The position numbers and the translations under genes were made by a program. A model generated the notes under the pieces. That model saw only the letters and a program-made list of their open reading frames with translations, was not told the DNA's origin and searched no databases. From positions 423,640,483 through 423,704,482 of the forward strand of contig CM022303.1 of assembly GCA_011799875.1 (NCBI GenBank): 64,000 nt of DNA, written 5' to 3'. Shown piece by piece: positions 36,008 through 47,880 of the stretch; position 1 is the stretch's first letter, and each line of letters opens with the position of its first letter. This DNA comes from Thinopyrum elongatum. Taxonomy: Eukaryota > Streptophyta > Magnoliopsida > Poales > Poaceae.

Positions 36008-39000
36008 ATGGAGCACCGAGACATCGAAGCAGAACAATTGTTGGGGGACATAATCCTCGGCGGAGGTGATGTCTTGTCGTTTCTCAACGACACCGATGGT
36101 CTGGAAGGAGAGGGTGAAGCAGGCTCCAGTGATCGAACAATGGAGGTGGAGGGACATGATTATGATGGCTCCGGTGACGGAATGCCGGTGGAAGAAGGAG
36201 ACCGTGATGACTGCTCCGGTGAGCGAACGGAGGAAGGAGATGTTGCAAAGTACGGCGAGGTATATATATTAATTAAGCCTGTGCTGACTAGCTAATTGAT
36301 GCATTAATTGTTTTGGTATGTACACATATTAACTCTCTTCTTTCTTCTTTTCTATCCCTCCGGATCGAGCCAAACTTCGGTAACGAGACGAGGCCCGAAG
36401 AAAAGGTTGCGCCAGGATGAAAGGTTCACGATCACAGCAATCAAGGGCGATGGCCAACCGATTGAACCCAGCCGGACCAAGGAAGCATTTTCTGCTCAGT
36501 GCGGGGTTCTTGTTAGGGACATGATCCCGATCAGCATCCACCAATGGAATAAGCCTAAGAGCAAAGACCCTCAAGTGTCTTTTGTCAACGATAGACCGAA
36601 AGATGATCTTTGGACCGCGCTGAAGGCAAATTTCACCCTACCGCCAGAGGAGGATCCGGATAAGCCAGTTATAGAGCCATTGGTCAAGGCTCATGCTCTT
36701 AAGAAGATGGCAGATCTATTTAGGAGGTGGAAGAATGAGTTGAAATCAACGTTTGTCGACAAAGGGAAGACTCCAGAATTCACCGGCCTATTTGAGAAGA
36801 TAAGAGATCACTGGTCCGCATTTGTGGCCCACAAGACATCGGAGAAGAGTAAGAAGATGTCAGCGACAAACAAGAAAAATGCTGCAAAGAAGGAGTATCA
36901 CCATCGCACGGGGTCAGGTGGCTACCTCAAAGCCCGGCCGTTGTGGGACAAGGCTAAGAAGGACCTGCTTGATAAAGGGGTCGAACCAGAGACATTGAAC
37001 TGGCCAGACCGTTCAAGGACTTGGTTCTTTGGGGTTGGAGGAACCTTGGACCCTGAAACGGGGAAGTGCTGTTGGACGAAGGAGCAACTTGAAATACCCA
37101 TCAAGAAGCTTCAGAAGTATATCACCGCAGCGCAGCAAGGGACGTTCGTTCCCGACAGAGAGAACGACGAGCTCACACAGGCCCTCGGGAATCATGAGCA
37201 CCCAGGACGAACACGAGGCACGGCAGGCTCCGTTGCGTGGAAGGAAGGGTTTCCCAGCGCAGGCGGTTACAAAACCCGGGAGAGGAGGAGGAAAGTGGAG
37301 CAGACCGAACTGCAGAAGCTGAATGCAAGGGTACGAGCGCTAGAGGAACAAGCACTAGTTCAGAGGCAGCGACCTGCCGAAGCTACCCCAGAAGCTACCC
37401 CACCATCTCAGTGGAGAAGCAGCGTGGCTTCCACCGAGCTCCTTCAGCAGCCTCACTTCACGGCTCCCAGCTACCCCGTGGATGCTATCACGGAGGCTCA
37501 AGATTGCCACCTTATGACGCAATGGCAGCACCTCAAAGTCAAGGCGGCTGTCGGCTCTGTTGCACCTCCTCAACCCAGCGCAACTTTTCACTGCCTTCCG
37601 ATTCCAGAAGGCTATGCTGTTGTGATGGTCGATGAAATAACGGAGGGATTTGAGGAGCTCGAGCTTGACCACCCTACCGGTGAAGGGGAGACTCAGCTGG
37701 GTCTTGCTCTGAAGACTCCATGTCTATGGCGGAAGGAGCTCATCAACCTTCCGAACTGGACGCCTCCGCCTCCTCCTCCGGCGAGTCAGGGCACTCCGCC
37801 TCCTCCTCCGCCTCCTCCTCTGGCGAGTGATCAGGGCACTCCGCCTCCTTCTCCGGCTGCTCCGGCGCGTGGCGGCACTCCGCCTCCTTCTCCAGCTGCT
37901 CCGGCGCATGGCGGCACTCCGTCTCCTTCTCCGCCTGCGCCGGCGCGTTCGAGCAGCCCGCCTCCTTCTCCGCCTCATCAACAACTGCGGAAGACAGCCG
38001 CCGCCGCTCCGGCTGCTCCGGCGCGTCGTAGCACTCCGCATCCTTCTCCGCCTCGTAAGCAATGAAGGAAGATAGCCGCAGCCGCTCCGGCTGCTTCGAC
38101 GTCTAGCAGTACAGCCAGAGGCGGGAGGCAATACAAATTCGGTCCATCTCTCAAGCCTCTAGAGAAGTTACCATACGAGATGACCGAGGAGGAAAACATG
38201 GAGATCTGTCAAGCCCAAGTGAAGGACTTTTTTGCAAAGAAAAATCCACCTCCGGAGGAGAATATGGATCCGGTGAAATTGAAGCGCACTTTGAAGAACC
38301 TGAAGCGACCACCACCGCCTTCGCCGGATGACAACCATGTCCGCGCTCTGAAAAAGGCAGTGGAAGGAGCGCGCCGGTCGGGAACTACTTCAAGTGACAA
38401 AAGGTTACAAGAATGAAGAAGAGGGAACAAAATTCCCCAGCTCGGCGAACAGGCAAACCAATCATGCCCCCCGCTCAAGATGTCTAGCGATATCATCGCA
38501 AATCTGCCGGGGATGCTGCCCGGTACCAATCCTGGTGATTACCTGCCCGACGATGCACATTTTGATACAATGGAGGTGGACGAACACAAATACCAGTACG
38601 GGAAGCCTCTCGTCAGACCTGGTGATCCTCCTCTAACAACGATGATGCGAAGATTCCATAAGTGGTACATGGACACCTGCAAGTCTGGGAAGGATATTTT
38701 GACGCTGAGAGTTAAAGAGGAGCACGACCTCGTTGGAATTGATCTGTTGTCTGTTCCATTTGAGGAGTTCTTCCAGTTTTTCAATCAAAAGGACCTCGAT
38801 AAAATAATCATCACTTGCTACTGTCTGTAAGTACTATACTTCTGTAATTAAGTCTCTATATATAGCTCAGCTCTTTCATTGCATGTATATATAATTATCC
38901 TCACTATATTATGCAGATTGAAGATCGTCGAATGCAGAAATGCACAAATCTATGATATTGGGTTCATTAACACAAATCTCATAGATGAATGGACGGTTAC

Positions 39001-39882
39001 ATATCATGCGAATGAAACCGAGGCCAACTTGCTACAATCGTTGCTTAAAAATCAAAACAAAGATAAAATACTCTTTTCTTACAACTTCAAGTGAGTGTTA
39101 CTGTCTTCTGCATATTCGGTTTCCCTTATTACTCGAGGTTATAGTAATGTAATTGATGAGTTATGCATGCGTGCGCAGCTTCCAGTTTATTCTCCTAGAG
39201 ATTAAGCTTGAGCAGGGACTAGTAACCGTCTTAGACTCAAGATGAAAAGATCCCAAGGAGTATGCGGCCATGACTGAAATGCTCCAGAAGTAAGTTCAAT
39301 CGATCATTATCACACCATATCGGCAACTTTGGTCATTTCCTGATATCAAGTAATTATTTTCTTTGTCTCGCAGGGTTTGGAAAGTGTTCACCACAGAAGC
39401 TCCGGGACTGCCGGGGGAGCTACGATTTACACACCCGAAAGTAAGTACTAGCTAGTTCCGCGCATCTTCCATTGATTCTAGCTAGTTTCATCAATACCAT
39501 TTATAATGCTTGATTATCAGTTTGATTGACCTTTATTTCTCGTAAAGTGGTTGTGGCAGGAAGGCGGGAATAATTTTTGTGGATACTACATTTGCGAGTA
39601 CATCTACAACGCGACGACCTCTAAGCGGGGCTACTCTGAAAAACAATATGAAGTACGTAAGCAATAATATTCACAATTTTATTTTATTACCATCATTTGT
39701 GTTGAGTTTCATTCATATATATGTATTGACCCCCTTCTTCAAATTAGATTTGGCAGATGCGGGATGAACTCCTACCACAAGATCGCATAAAAGCAATTCA
39801 AGAGGAATTGGCGGGATTCTTTCTTGACCATGTCATCAATCCAGCCGGAGAATACCATGTGGAACTTGACATCAAATGTTAG
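36008..39882 (+). pseudogene. Second CACTA gene: Transposase_24-like region fused to Ulp1-like cysteine protease
   Basis: Exons: 36008-36259 (MEHRDIEAEQLLGD, acidic), about 36356-38826, 38917-39090, 39179-39289, 39374-39440, 39548-39652, 39748-39882. All junctions after the second exon are GT-AG and keep phase. The large exon has a basic plant-transposase-associated region (TRRGPKKRLRQDERF, WSAFVAHKTSEKSKK, RTGSGGYLKARP), a coiled coil and a proline-rich repeat tract. The last five exons encode a Ulp1 (C48) fold: VLDSR with the aspartate and NNFCGYYICEYIY with the cysteine (39578-39580). Where the family has the catalytic histidine, the sequence is NFQFILLEI with Gln (39183-39185). In-frame stops lie at 38063, 38414 and 39242. 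No AG precedes the expected exon-2 junction, so that acceptor may also be lost. Inactive. Confidence 0.85.
37770..38060 (+). repeat. Proline-rich coding minisatellite in the second CACTA gene
   Basis: Imperfect repeats of about 39-48 bases around ccgcctccttctccggctgc encode PPPSPAAPARGGT-type units. Unit lengths are multiples of three in the repeats checked, so the frame is kept. Such tracts are usually disordered linkers. Confidence 0.8.
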
Positions 39883-40244
39883 GGATTGTAAGAGATCTTA
39901 TATTGTATATATGTAGCTAGTAGCGTCGGATAGATATACGAAAACTTGTTGTTCGACCAATCTCTCGGAGAAGGAGGAGGTCGATCACTTCTCTCTGTAT
40001 ATGTTCATGACGATCTTGTGTACTTAATGGTTTCCTTCATTTGCTTACTAGCTAGCATGTCGAGTCCTCTCTATACGTATAGTACGTAGCATCGACCAAG
40101 CACGGAGATAAGAGAGGACACTTCTCTCTAGCTATTAGCTAGCTAACACAATATATGAAACCCCTAAATTAACCCTACAAAACCCCCAAACCTCCCCCCC
40201 TTTCAAAACAAAAACAAAAACAAAAACCCCAGCTCCTGAGCTGC
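39883..40244. other. 3' flank of the second CACTA gene
   Basis: AT-rich 3' untranslated and spacer sequence. Nothing further is recognised. Confidence 0.5.
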
Positions 40245-40463
40245 TGACACGTGGATGATCTTTGGTCCTGGTTGGTGTACCGGGACTAAAGGCCTTCCTC
40301 TCTGGGCTCGCCGCAGCGGCCACGTGGAGCCCCATCTGTCCCGATTCGTATAAGAACCGGGACTAAAGGTGTTGGGCTTTAGTCCCGACCCTTTAGTCCC
40401 GGTTCCCTAACCGGGACAAATGGGCCTTATGAACCGGGACAAATGGGTCTTTTTCTACTAGTG
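40245..40463. repeat. CACTA 3' subterminal repeats and terminal repeat
   Basis: Inverted and direct copies of tagtcccggttc and accgggactaaag lead to the terminal ttttctactagtg. They are the counterpart of the 27675-27960 array. Confidence 0.85.
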
Positions 40464-42015
40464 CCCTCCGATGCGACGAAGTGGACGCCAGTGATGTAGT
40501 GAAGAGTTCCGTGTCATCGTCGTCCATGATGCCGACTTGATGAAGTGGGCGAAGGGCATGACAACGGACTCCAGGTCTCCGTCTCCAACGGCATCTCTCC
40601 GACGCGATGAAGTGGAGGACGGGCTGCGTGATGTTGACCTCCGTGTCATCGTCCTTCGTGCTACAGACTTGCTGAGGTTGATGACCGACATGTGACGACA
40701 AGCTCCGGGTCACCGTCTTGAGCGGCAACCCTCCGATGTGACGACGTAGACGACGGGCTGCACGATGTCGAGCTCTGTGTCGTTGTCATTGGCGACGCCG
40801 GCTTGATGAAGTCGTCGGCGAGCAGCGTCCAAGCGGGCTCCGCGGCTTCGTCCTCTATGTCACCAACTCGATGAAGTGGGCGAAGGGCGTGCCGGCGAAC
40901 TCTGGATCTCCGTCTCGAAAGGCATCCCTCCGGCGAGCTCTGTGCCATCAACCCGCATGGCACAGGCTCGACAACGTCGTGGTGTGCTCCCTGTAGTCGT
41001 CTTTCGCGACAGCATCGTGATGAAGTGGGCGCGAGTGGTGGTGGCGATCTCCGTGTCGCCGACCTCTAGGTGGCCGGCTTGACGACATCGACGGTGGGTG
41101 GCGTCGTGCCGTGCTCCATGTCATGGTCTTCCGCGGTGTCGTCGTGATGAAGTGGGCGCGAAGAGTGGGGGCGGCCTCCGTGGCGTCGACCTCCATGGCA
41201 CCGGCTTGGCGACATCGACGGTGGGTGGTGTCGTGGCGTGCTCCGTGTCGTCGTCTTCCGCTGCGTCGTCGTGATGAAGTGGGCGCGAGGAGTGGGAGCG
41301 GCCTCCGCGGCATCGTCCTCCGTGGCACCGGCTTGGCGACATCGACGGTGGGCGGCGTCGTGGCGTGCTCTGTGTCTTCGTCTTCCATGGCGCCTTTGTG
41401 GCGTCGCTTGATGTAAATGGTCATCTATGCCGTCGGCTCGTCGAGGTCGACGGTGGATGGCGTTATGGCGAGCTCCCTGGTGTGACGAAGTAGAAGGCGG
41501 GTCGCGTCACCGGTCGTACTCCGTTCGTCTCCGACCGAGAGCATGGCACCTGATGAAGATGGGCTTGACGAGGACAAGCTCCGGCGGCGCGCCCACATCG
41601 CTCCCTGGTCCGGTGACTCCATCTCCGACGGCAGACCGATCATGCCCCCGTCGTCTCCGGCGGCGCTTGAGTGGCGCCTGGCTTGTGTGCATGCATGCTG
41701 TATGCAAAGAAGGAACAAAGAAAGAGATGAGTTAGATAAGAGTTTTACCCTCCAGGAAGGTGAGCTTTGCGTCCATGTTGCTGCCGCCGAGGTCCCCTGC
41801 ACGCAGATGGATCTACGCCGGTCTCCTCTCCGTGTACGCCGGCGTGGAGGTCTGCGTCCCTCGTCCGGCCAGCGATCCGTCGCGTGAGAGAGCTCTCCGG
41901 AGAGCTTCTTGAGTCGTCGGGCTTCAGCTTTTCCTCTCCCTCTGCGTTCGTGTGTTTCTGCCTGATGGATCTCTCCGTCCCCACCTGCGATCTGATGCAT
42001 GTGTATATATAGGCA
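40464..42015 (-). repeat. GC-rich minisatellite block, right part, with gene-like 5' end
   Basis: Imperfect tandem repeats of about 67 bases around gatgaagtgggcg and gtcgtcttcc (anchors near 40535, 40602, 40670, 40733, 40802, 40868). It continues the array left of the CACTA element; across the CACTA target site the repeat reads through. On the minus strand a TATA-like run (42013-42006) is followed by a frame starting MHQIAGGDGEIHQAET at 42000 and a GC-rich exon-like stretch to about 41750. I recognise no protein family. It may be a captured, expanded gene fragment or non-coding repeats. Confidence 0.55.
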
Positions 42016-42172
42016 GTGGAGGTAAGCCGCCGAGTGACGCGTCGCGAACGGCTGCTCCCGATTTTACTGGAGGAGATATGGATGCGTGGCGATGGAACGT
42101 CCCGATCTTTTAGCTTTGGCTCGTCCCAATCCTTTCTATCTCGAGGCGATGCTTATCTCTTCGGCGGTTCTT

Positions 42173-44540
42173 CTTTTTTTTGCGAGGGTAAAGCGAGATT
42201 GCAAATTCATAGAGTTACAGTCGAGAGGCCACACGTCCTCAATACAAGGTGGTACTGAGCGTAGCCAGACAGCGGTGGCTCGCTCCGAACGGCTGTAGTT
42301 CGCCAAATGATTGGCAACTCTATTCTGAGAATGACTAAGTTTCTGAGGTACAAACTCCCTACTACCAGCTAAATGTTTAATCTCCAAGACTAAGTGGCCA
42401 TAAGCTGATCGCCGCAGAGCATCCGTGGACAGGCATGATAACGCTTCAGAGGAATCCGATTGTAACAACACCGGAGAGTTGGAGTGTTGAATAGCCAGGG
42501 CCATACCTTGCATCATCGCATGTAGTTCCGCCTCTAGTGGATCATTGCAGTGGAAAATATATCGGTATGCTGCAAATAAGATCGCCCCCTCGCTATTCCT
42601 TAGGACCATCCCGGCCGCCGCGGTGCCATCCTCCGGCTGGTATGAACCGTCGACGGACAGGGCCACCGTACCCTGCTCTGGTGCCGGCCAAGGCAGAACA
42701 GGCGCAACAGCCTTTTGGCGCGGCGTCACAAGGGGCACCGATGGCATTTTTCCTTTGATGATATCCTCAACTGTAAACTTGCCTGCTAGGTTGATTGATT
42801 TGTAGTAACTATCCAAGAACTCAACCGAAGCAAGCACAGGTGGGGCTTCCTTGCCGTGGTAGATGTCATTCCGAATCTGCCATATACGCCAAATCAGCAA
42901 AATCACCATATCTCCGACCACCTCTGGACAGGAGCTTAGAAGGAACATTAGCCATTCCTTCCCATTATCAATGAGAAGGTCGTTGTTGGGAAGCGGCCAT
43001 CTCCTGTGCATATTAATCCACAAGATCCTTGCCTGAGTGCAAGCGGTCAAAGCATGAAAGGTACTCTCCTCCTCTACCCCACAGAGAGGGCATAGCGAAC
43101 GTGTGGCCAAATGCCTATAGTTCTTGCACTGTTGAGTCGCCAGCGTACCGGTGACCACTCTCCAAGCTGTAATTTTCATTTTCTGAGGCACGTTGGCCGA
43201 CCAAATTCGGTTCCATAATGAGCGATTTCCCTCCGGGTTTGAGCTGGACGAGCCATTTGCAAAGGCCGCATTGTGATCGCATGTGGCCAGCTTATAAGCA
43301 CTCTTCACCATGAATACACCGCATTTCTCCGGGAACCAGGACAAGAAGTCACCTCGTTGACGGGGCGATGTTCTGATCTTTACTATGTATTCCACGTCCA
43401 TAGGCCAAAAAAATTCCCATAGGCGATCCACTCGCCAAGCACCGTTTTCATCAATAAAGTCAGCCACCCGGTTCAGGCGGCAATTACCCTTGGGAGAGAT
43501 AGGGCGAAACATCGAGGGACGGGGGATCCAAGGATCCCTCCACGTGCGGATATCAGCTCCGTTCCCCACCCTCCAAATGACACCTTTCTTGAGCAAATCG
43601 AGACCATGCAAAATACCTTTCCAAACTGAAGAACCATTGCCCAAGAAAACCGTATCCAACAAATGTCCAGCAGGGTAATATTTGGCCTTTAGTAGTCGTG
43701 CACAAAGACTCTCCGGCGTATCGAGCAATCGCCATGCTTGTTTTGCTAACAAGGCTTGGTTAAAAGCCCTCATGTCCCTAAACCCCATGCCACCCATGGA
43801 TTTAGGGAGCCTCAGTTTGTCCCAGTTCATCCAAGCCATCTTTTTCTTCCCATTCTCCACTCCCCACCAGTATTGACGTATCATACGAGTCAACTCGTCA
43901 TAGACCGAAGCAGGGAGCTTGAAAACACTCATGACATAAGCAGGTAGGGCTTGAGCAACAGCTTTGATCAGAATCTCCTTGTTACCTGAGGATACATATT
44001 GCTCACTCCAATCTATGAGCTTGTTACGTAAACGCTCCTGGATAGTTTCAAAATTTCCTTTATGAATTCTTTCTTCCGGGACAGGAAGGCCCAAGTACTT
44101 GGGTTCGAAAACTTCTTGTGTAATCTCCAGAACAGATTTAACCTCCTGAACCACACTTGGCAAGCAGTTATCTGAGAAAAGGATGGAGCACTTCGACGGG
44201 TTGATCAATTGTCCAGTCGCCGCTGTGTACGTGTTCAACACACCTTTAACCAAAAGAGCCTGCTGTTCTGAAGCATGGAAAAACAGAAGGGAGTCGTCCG
44301 CAAACAGGAGATGTGAGATGACCGGAGCACCCCTGCATATCTTAACCCCTTGCAGCCCTTCTTCCCTCAGCGACTTATTTAGAAGGACAGAAAGAGCATC
44401 AGCCATAAAAAGGAAGAGGAAAGGGGATAACGGATCACCTTGACTGAGCCCTCTTGAAGGAGAGAAGGACTCCAACAACTTGCCATTAAATTTAATAGAG
44501 TACTTCACTGAGGTAACACACAAAACAATTACCTTATACG
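42173..44540 (-). mobile_element. 5'-truncated LINE with an intact 795-codon frame
   Basis: The minus-strand frame 44523-42136 is open throughout. From the N-terminus: the end of the RT fingers and palm with GLSQGDPLSPFLFLFMADAL and HLLFADDSLLF (catalytic ADD), the RT thumb/connection (GNKEILIKAVAQALPAYVMS, QYWWGVENGKKKMAWMNW), a zf-RVT domain (WNRIWSANVPQKMKITAWR, CPLCGVEEESTFHALTAC), and an RNase H domain (LSVDGSYQPEDGTAAAGMVL, ELHAMMQGMALAI, LQSDSSEAL). The 3' end is an A-run (ttttttttg on the plus strand at about 42173-42181). The frame extends a few codons past 44523, then LINE homology stops near 44540, so the 5' half is missing. No target duplication was found. The open frame suggests recent insertion. 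Confidence 0.92.
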
Positions 44541-45088
44541 CACCTAGTTCACGTGGGTGCTGGTAGGCCTGTTCCTCTCCAAACGTGTGAATTTGAGTTC
44601 ATGGGTTAGACAGGCATATGGGTATTCGGGTACTCGCGTATGCATACGCGACCGGCCGGTGTACCCATATTTGATGTACTGTATACACACCGGGTCCTGG
44701 GACCACGTACAACCCGGCCAGGTCATGCGCGTACGCACTGGCTGTACCAAGTCATGATCATGTGGTAGTACGTACGTAGGTAGTTTTGTCATGCATGTGC
44801 ACGTGCATGCATGGAACATGCAATACTTCGATCAATCAGCCCATGTATACTGGTAAAGCACACATATAATAAGCTAAGTGCAAGTTAAATGATTGGGCTA
44901 GCTAACTGACTGGTCAATAGGCCATTAACTCTCACTTTTGATCTAAGGGCATGTACACGTGCAAGGGCACTCCTTGCTCCATGCGTTAAAAATGTACGTA
45001 TATCATCTGGGCACATTATCATTAAGACAACTCCTTTTTTGTTTAGAATTATTTTCGTATTATATATAGTACAAAATCTCGTCGAACA
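44541..45088 (-). promoter_or_regulatory. Promoter-like right end of the unclassified insertion
   Basis: Non-coding sequence rich in alternating catg/acgt words. Around 44789-44815 sits atgcatgtgcacgtgcatgc, combining RY-type catgcatg words with a G-box core cacgtg. It would lie upstream of the TATA-like run at 42013-42006 if the LINE were absent. Whether it acts as a promoter is inference. Confidence 0.35.
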
Positions 45089-47880
45089 GAAAAATTCCCA
45101 CTAGTATATGAAAGTGATAAAATATGAGACTCTCTATCATAAAGAACATGGTGCTACCTTGAAGCACAAGTGTGGAAAAAGAATAGTAACATTGTCCCTT
45201 CTCTCTTTTTCTCTCATTTTTTTTGGGCTCTTTGGGCTCTTTTTTTTTATTTTGGGCTCTTTGGCGCTTTTTTTATTTTGAAGTCCGGAGTCTCATCCCA
45301 ACTTGTGAGGGAATCATAGCCTCCATCATCCTTTCCTTACATGGGGCAATGCTCTAATAATGATGATCATCACACTTTTATTTACTTACAACTCAAGAAT
45401 TACAACTCGATACTAGAACAAAATATGACTCTATATGAATGCCTTCGGTGGTGTACCGGGATGTGCAATGATCTAGCATAGCAAAGATATCAAAAAACGG
45501 ACAAGCCATGAAAATATCATGCTAGCTATCTTACGATCATGCAAAGCAATATGACAATGATGGTATGTGTCATAATAAATAGAACGGTGAAAGTTGCATG
45601 GCAATATATCTCGGAATGGCTATGGAAATGCCATAATAAGTAGGTATGGCGGCTGTTTTGAGGAAGGGTATATGGTGTGTTTAATGTACCGGCGAAAATT
45701 GCGCGGTACTAGAGAGGCTAGCAATCGTGGAAGGGTGAGAGTGCGTATAATCCATGGACTCAACATTAGTCATAAAGAACTCACATACTTATTGCAAAAA
45801 TTTATTAGCCGTCAAAGCAAAGTACTAATATGCATGCTCCTAGGGGGATAGATTGGTAGGAAAAGACCATCGCTCGTCCCCGACCGCCACTCATAAGGAA
45901 GACAATCAAAAAATAAATCATGCTCCGACTTCATCACATAATGGTTCATGATACGTGCATGCTTCAGGAATCACAAACTTTAACACAAGTATTTCTACCA
46001 ATCCACAATTACTCACTAGCATGACTCTAATATCACCATCTTTATATCTCAAAACAAATGCAAGGAATCAAACTTCTCATATATCCAATGCACTTTATAT
46101 GAAAGTTTTTATTATATCCCTCCTGTTTGCCCATCATATTAGGACCAAATTCATAACCTAAGCAAATTACCATGCTGTTTTTAAGACTCTCAAAATAATA
46201 TAAGTGAAGCATGAGAGTTTATCAATTTCTATAAAATAAAACACCATCGTGCTCTAAAAAGATATAAGTGAAGCACTAAAGCAACTACCTAGCTCAAAAG
46301 ATATAAGTGAAGCACATAGAGTATTCTAATAAATTCACGATTAATGTGTGTACCTCTCAAAAGGTGTGTACAGAAAGGATGATTGTGGCAAACTAAAAGC
46401 AAAGAGTCATATCATACAAGACGCTCCAAGCAAAACACATATCATGTGGTGAATAAAAATATAGCCTCAAGTAAATTACCGATGGATTGAAGACAAAAGA
46501 GGGGATGCCATCCGGGGCATCCCCAAGCTTAGATGCTTGGTTGTCCTTGAATATTACCTTGGGGTGCCTTGGGCATCCCCAAGCTTAGGCTCTTGCCACT
46601 CCTTATTCCGTGGTCCATCAAAACTTTACCCAAAACTTGAAAACTTCACAACACAAAACTCAACAGAAAACTCGTAAGAACCATTAGTATAATAAAATAA
46701 ATCATCACTTTAGGTACTGTTGTGAACTCATTCTAAATTTATATTGGTGTTATATCTACTGTATTCTAACTTCTCCATGGTTCATACCCCCCGATACTAC
46801 ACATAGATTCATAAAAATAAGCAAACAACACATAGAAAACAGAATCTGTCAAAAATAGAACAGTCTGTAGTAATCTGGAAATTTCTTATACTTATGTAAC
46901 TCCATTTTTTTTGAAAAATTAGGACAACCTAGGAAATTTTTATATCAATATTGTTTAAAAAATTCAGATCAAAATCACGTTTCTGTGATTTGTGAAATTT
47001 CTGGCAATGAGCGTAGAAGTTTCTGTTTTTCAGCAAGATCAAATCAACTATCACCATAGACCATCCCAAAGGTCTTACTTGGCTCAAACACTAATTAAAA
47101 CACTAAAACACAATTACTATAGAGGTAATAATCTGTATACTAATAAAAACAGAAAGGAAATATATAGGGTTGTCTCCCAACAAGCGCTTTTCTTTAAAGC
47201 CTTTTAGCTAGGCGTTGATAATTTTAACGATACTCACATGAAAAAAAAATTGAAGTGCAAAGAGAGCATCATATAGCATGTGAAAAACAAGTTTAAGTCT
47301 AACATACTTCCTATGCATAGGCATTTTATAGGGAAAAGATTTATCAAGACAAGCAAAAACTAGCATATGCAAGGAAGAAGAAAGAAACAATAGCAATCTC
47401 AACATAAGGAGAGGTAATTTAGTAACATGATAATTTCTACAACCATATTTTCCTCTCTCATAATAATTACATGTAGGATCATAATCAAATTCAACAATAT
47501 AGCTATCACATAACCTATTCTCTACATGATCCACATGCATGCAAAGTCGACACTCTTCCAAAATAGTGGGATTAACATAGAATAAAGTCATTACTTCTCC
47601 AAGCCCACTTTTATTCAAAAATTCATAAGATTGATCAAACTCCAAAGTAGTGGGATCATTATTTCCTAAAGTTAACACTCTTCCAAACCCACTTTCAATA
47701 TTATTGCAAACATTATTATCATGAGGCTTAAATAAATTTTCAAGATCATAAGAAGCATTATCACCCCAATCATGATCATTGCAATAAGTAGTGGACATGG
47801 CAAAATTAGCATCCCCAAGCTTGGGGTTTTGCATATTATTAGCACAATTGGCATTAATAGAATTTACAATAACATCATTG
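45089..47880 (-). other. Internal domain of the 14996-51673 element (non-coding part)
   Basis: Non-coding internal sequence of the host LTR element, resuming after the insertion 25830-45088. It contains two copies of gcatccccaagctta (near 46518 and 46572), matching the polypurine tract next to the 3' LTR. Its 5' part (47875-47208) belongs to the reading frame described separately. Confidence 0.7.

Larger units (their letters stand above)
27662..40463 (+). mobile_element. CACTA (En/Spm) DNA transposon (TSD ccc)
   Basis: A 12.8-kb element with terminal repeats cactagtagaaaa at the left and ttttctactagtg at the right, flanked by ccc (27659-27661 and 40464-40466). Subterminal regions carry many inverted and direct copies of gtcccggttc. 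In order it encodes a small coiled-coil membrane protein (last exon 28495-28800), a TNP2 transposase (28973-32317) and a second gene ending in a Ulp1-like protease (36008-39882), all on the plus strand. A captured SNF2-type inverted repeat lies at 35397-35652. In-frame stops in both large genes make it non-autonomous now. It sits inside the insertion 25830-45088. Confidence 0.95.
25830..45088 (-). mobile_element. Unclassified insertion with gene-like content (TSD gaaaa)
   Basis: Flanked by gaaaa at 25825-25829 and 45089-45093, within what otherwise reads as continuous internal sequence of the host LTR element. Ends are tgtttgacaggaga and, inverted from the right, tgttcgacgagatt, so there are short imperfect inverted termini. 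Removing the CACTA element (27662-40463 plus one TSD) and the LINE (42173-about 44540) leaves about 4.1 kb. That remainder has, on the minus strand, a promoter-like segment (45088-44541), a TATA-like tatatata at 42006-42013, and a long GC-rich minisatellite-bearing region. TG...CA ends with a 5-bp duplication suit LTR elements, but no LTR pair was found. The class is unresolved. Confidence 0.6.

Noticed and set aside
37724..38131. Minus-strand arginine-rich open frame (135 residues)
   Set aside because: It is the antisense of the proline-rich repeat in the second CACTA gene; the composition is explained by the repeat.
40393..41984. Overlapping open frames in the GC-rich array
   Set aside because: Stop-poor repeats keep many frames open at once; no family signal.
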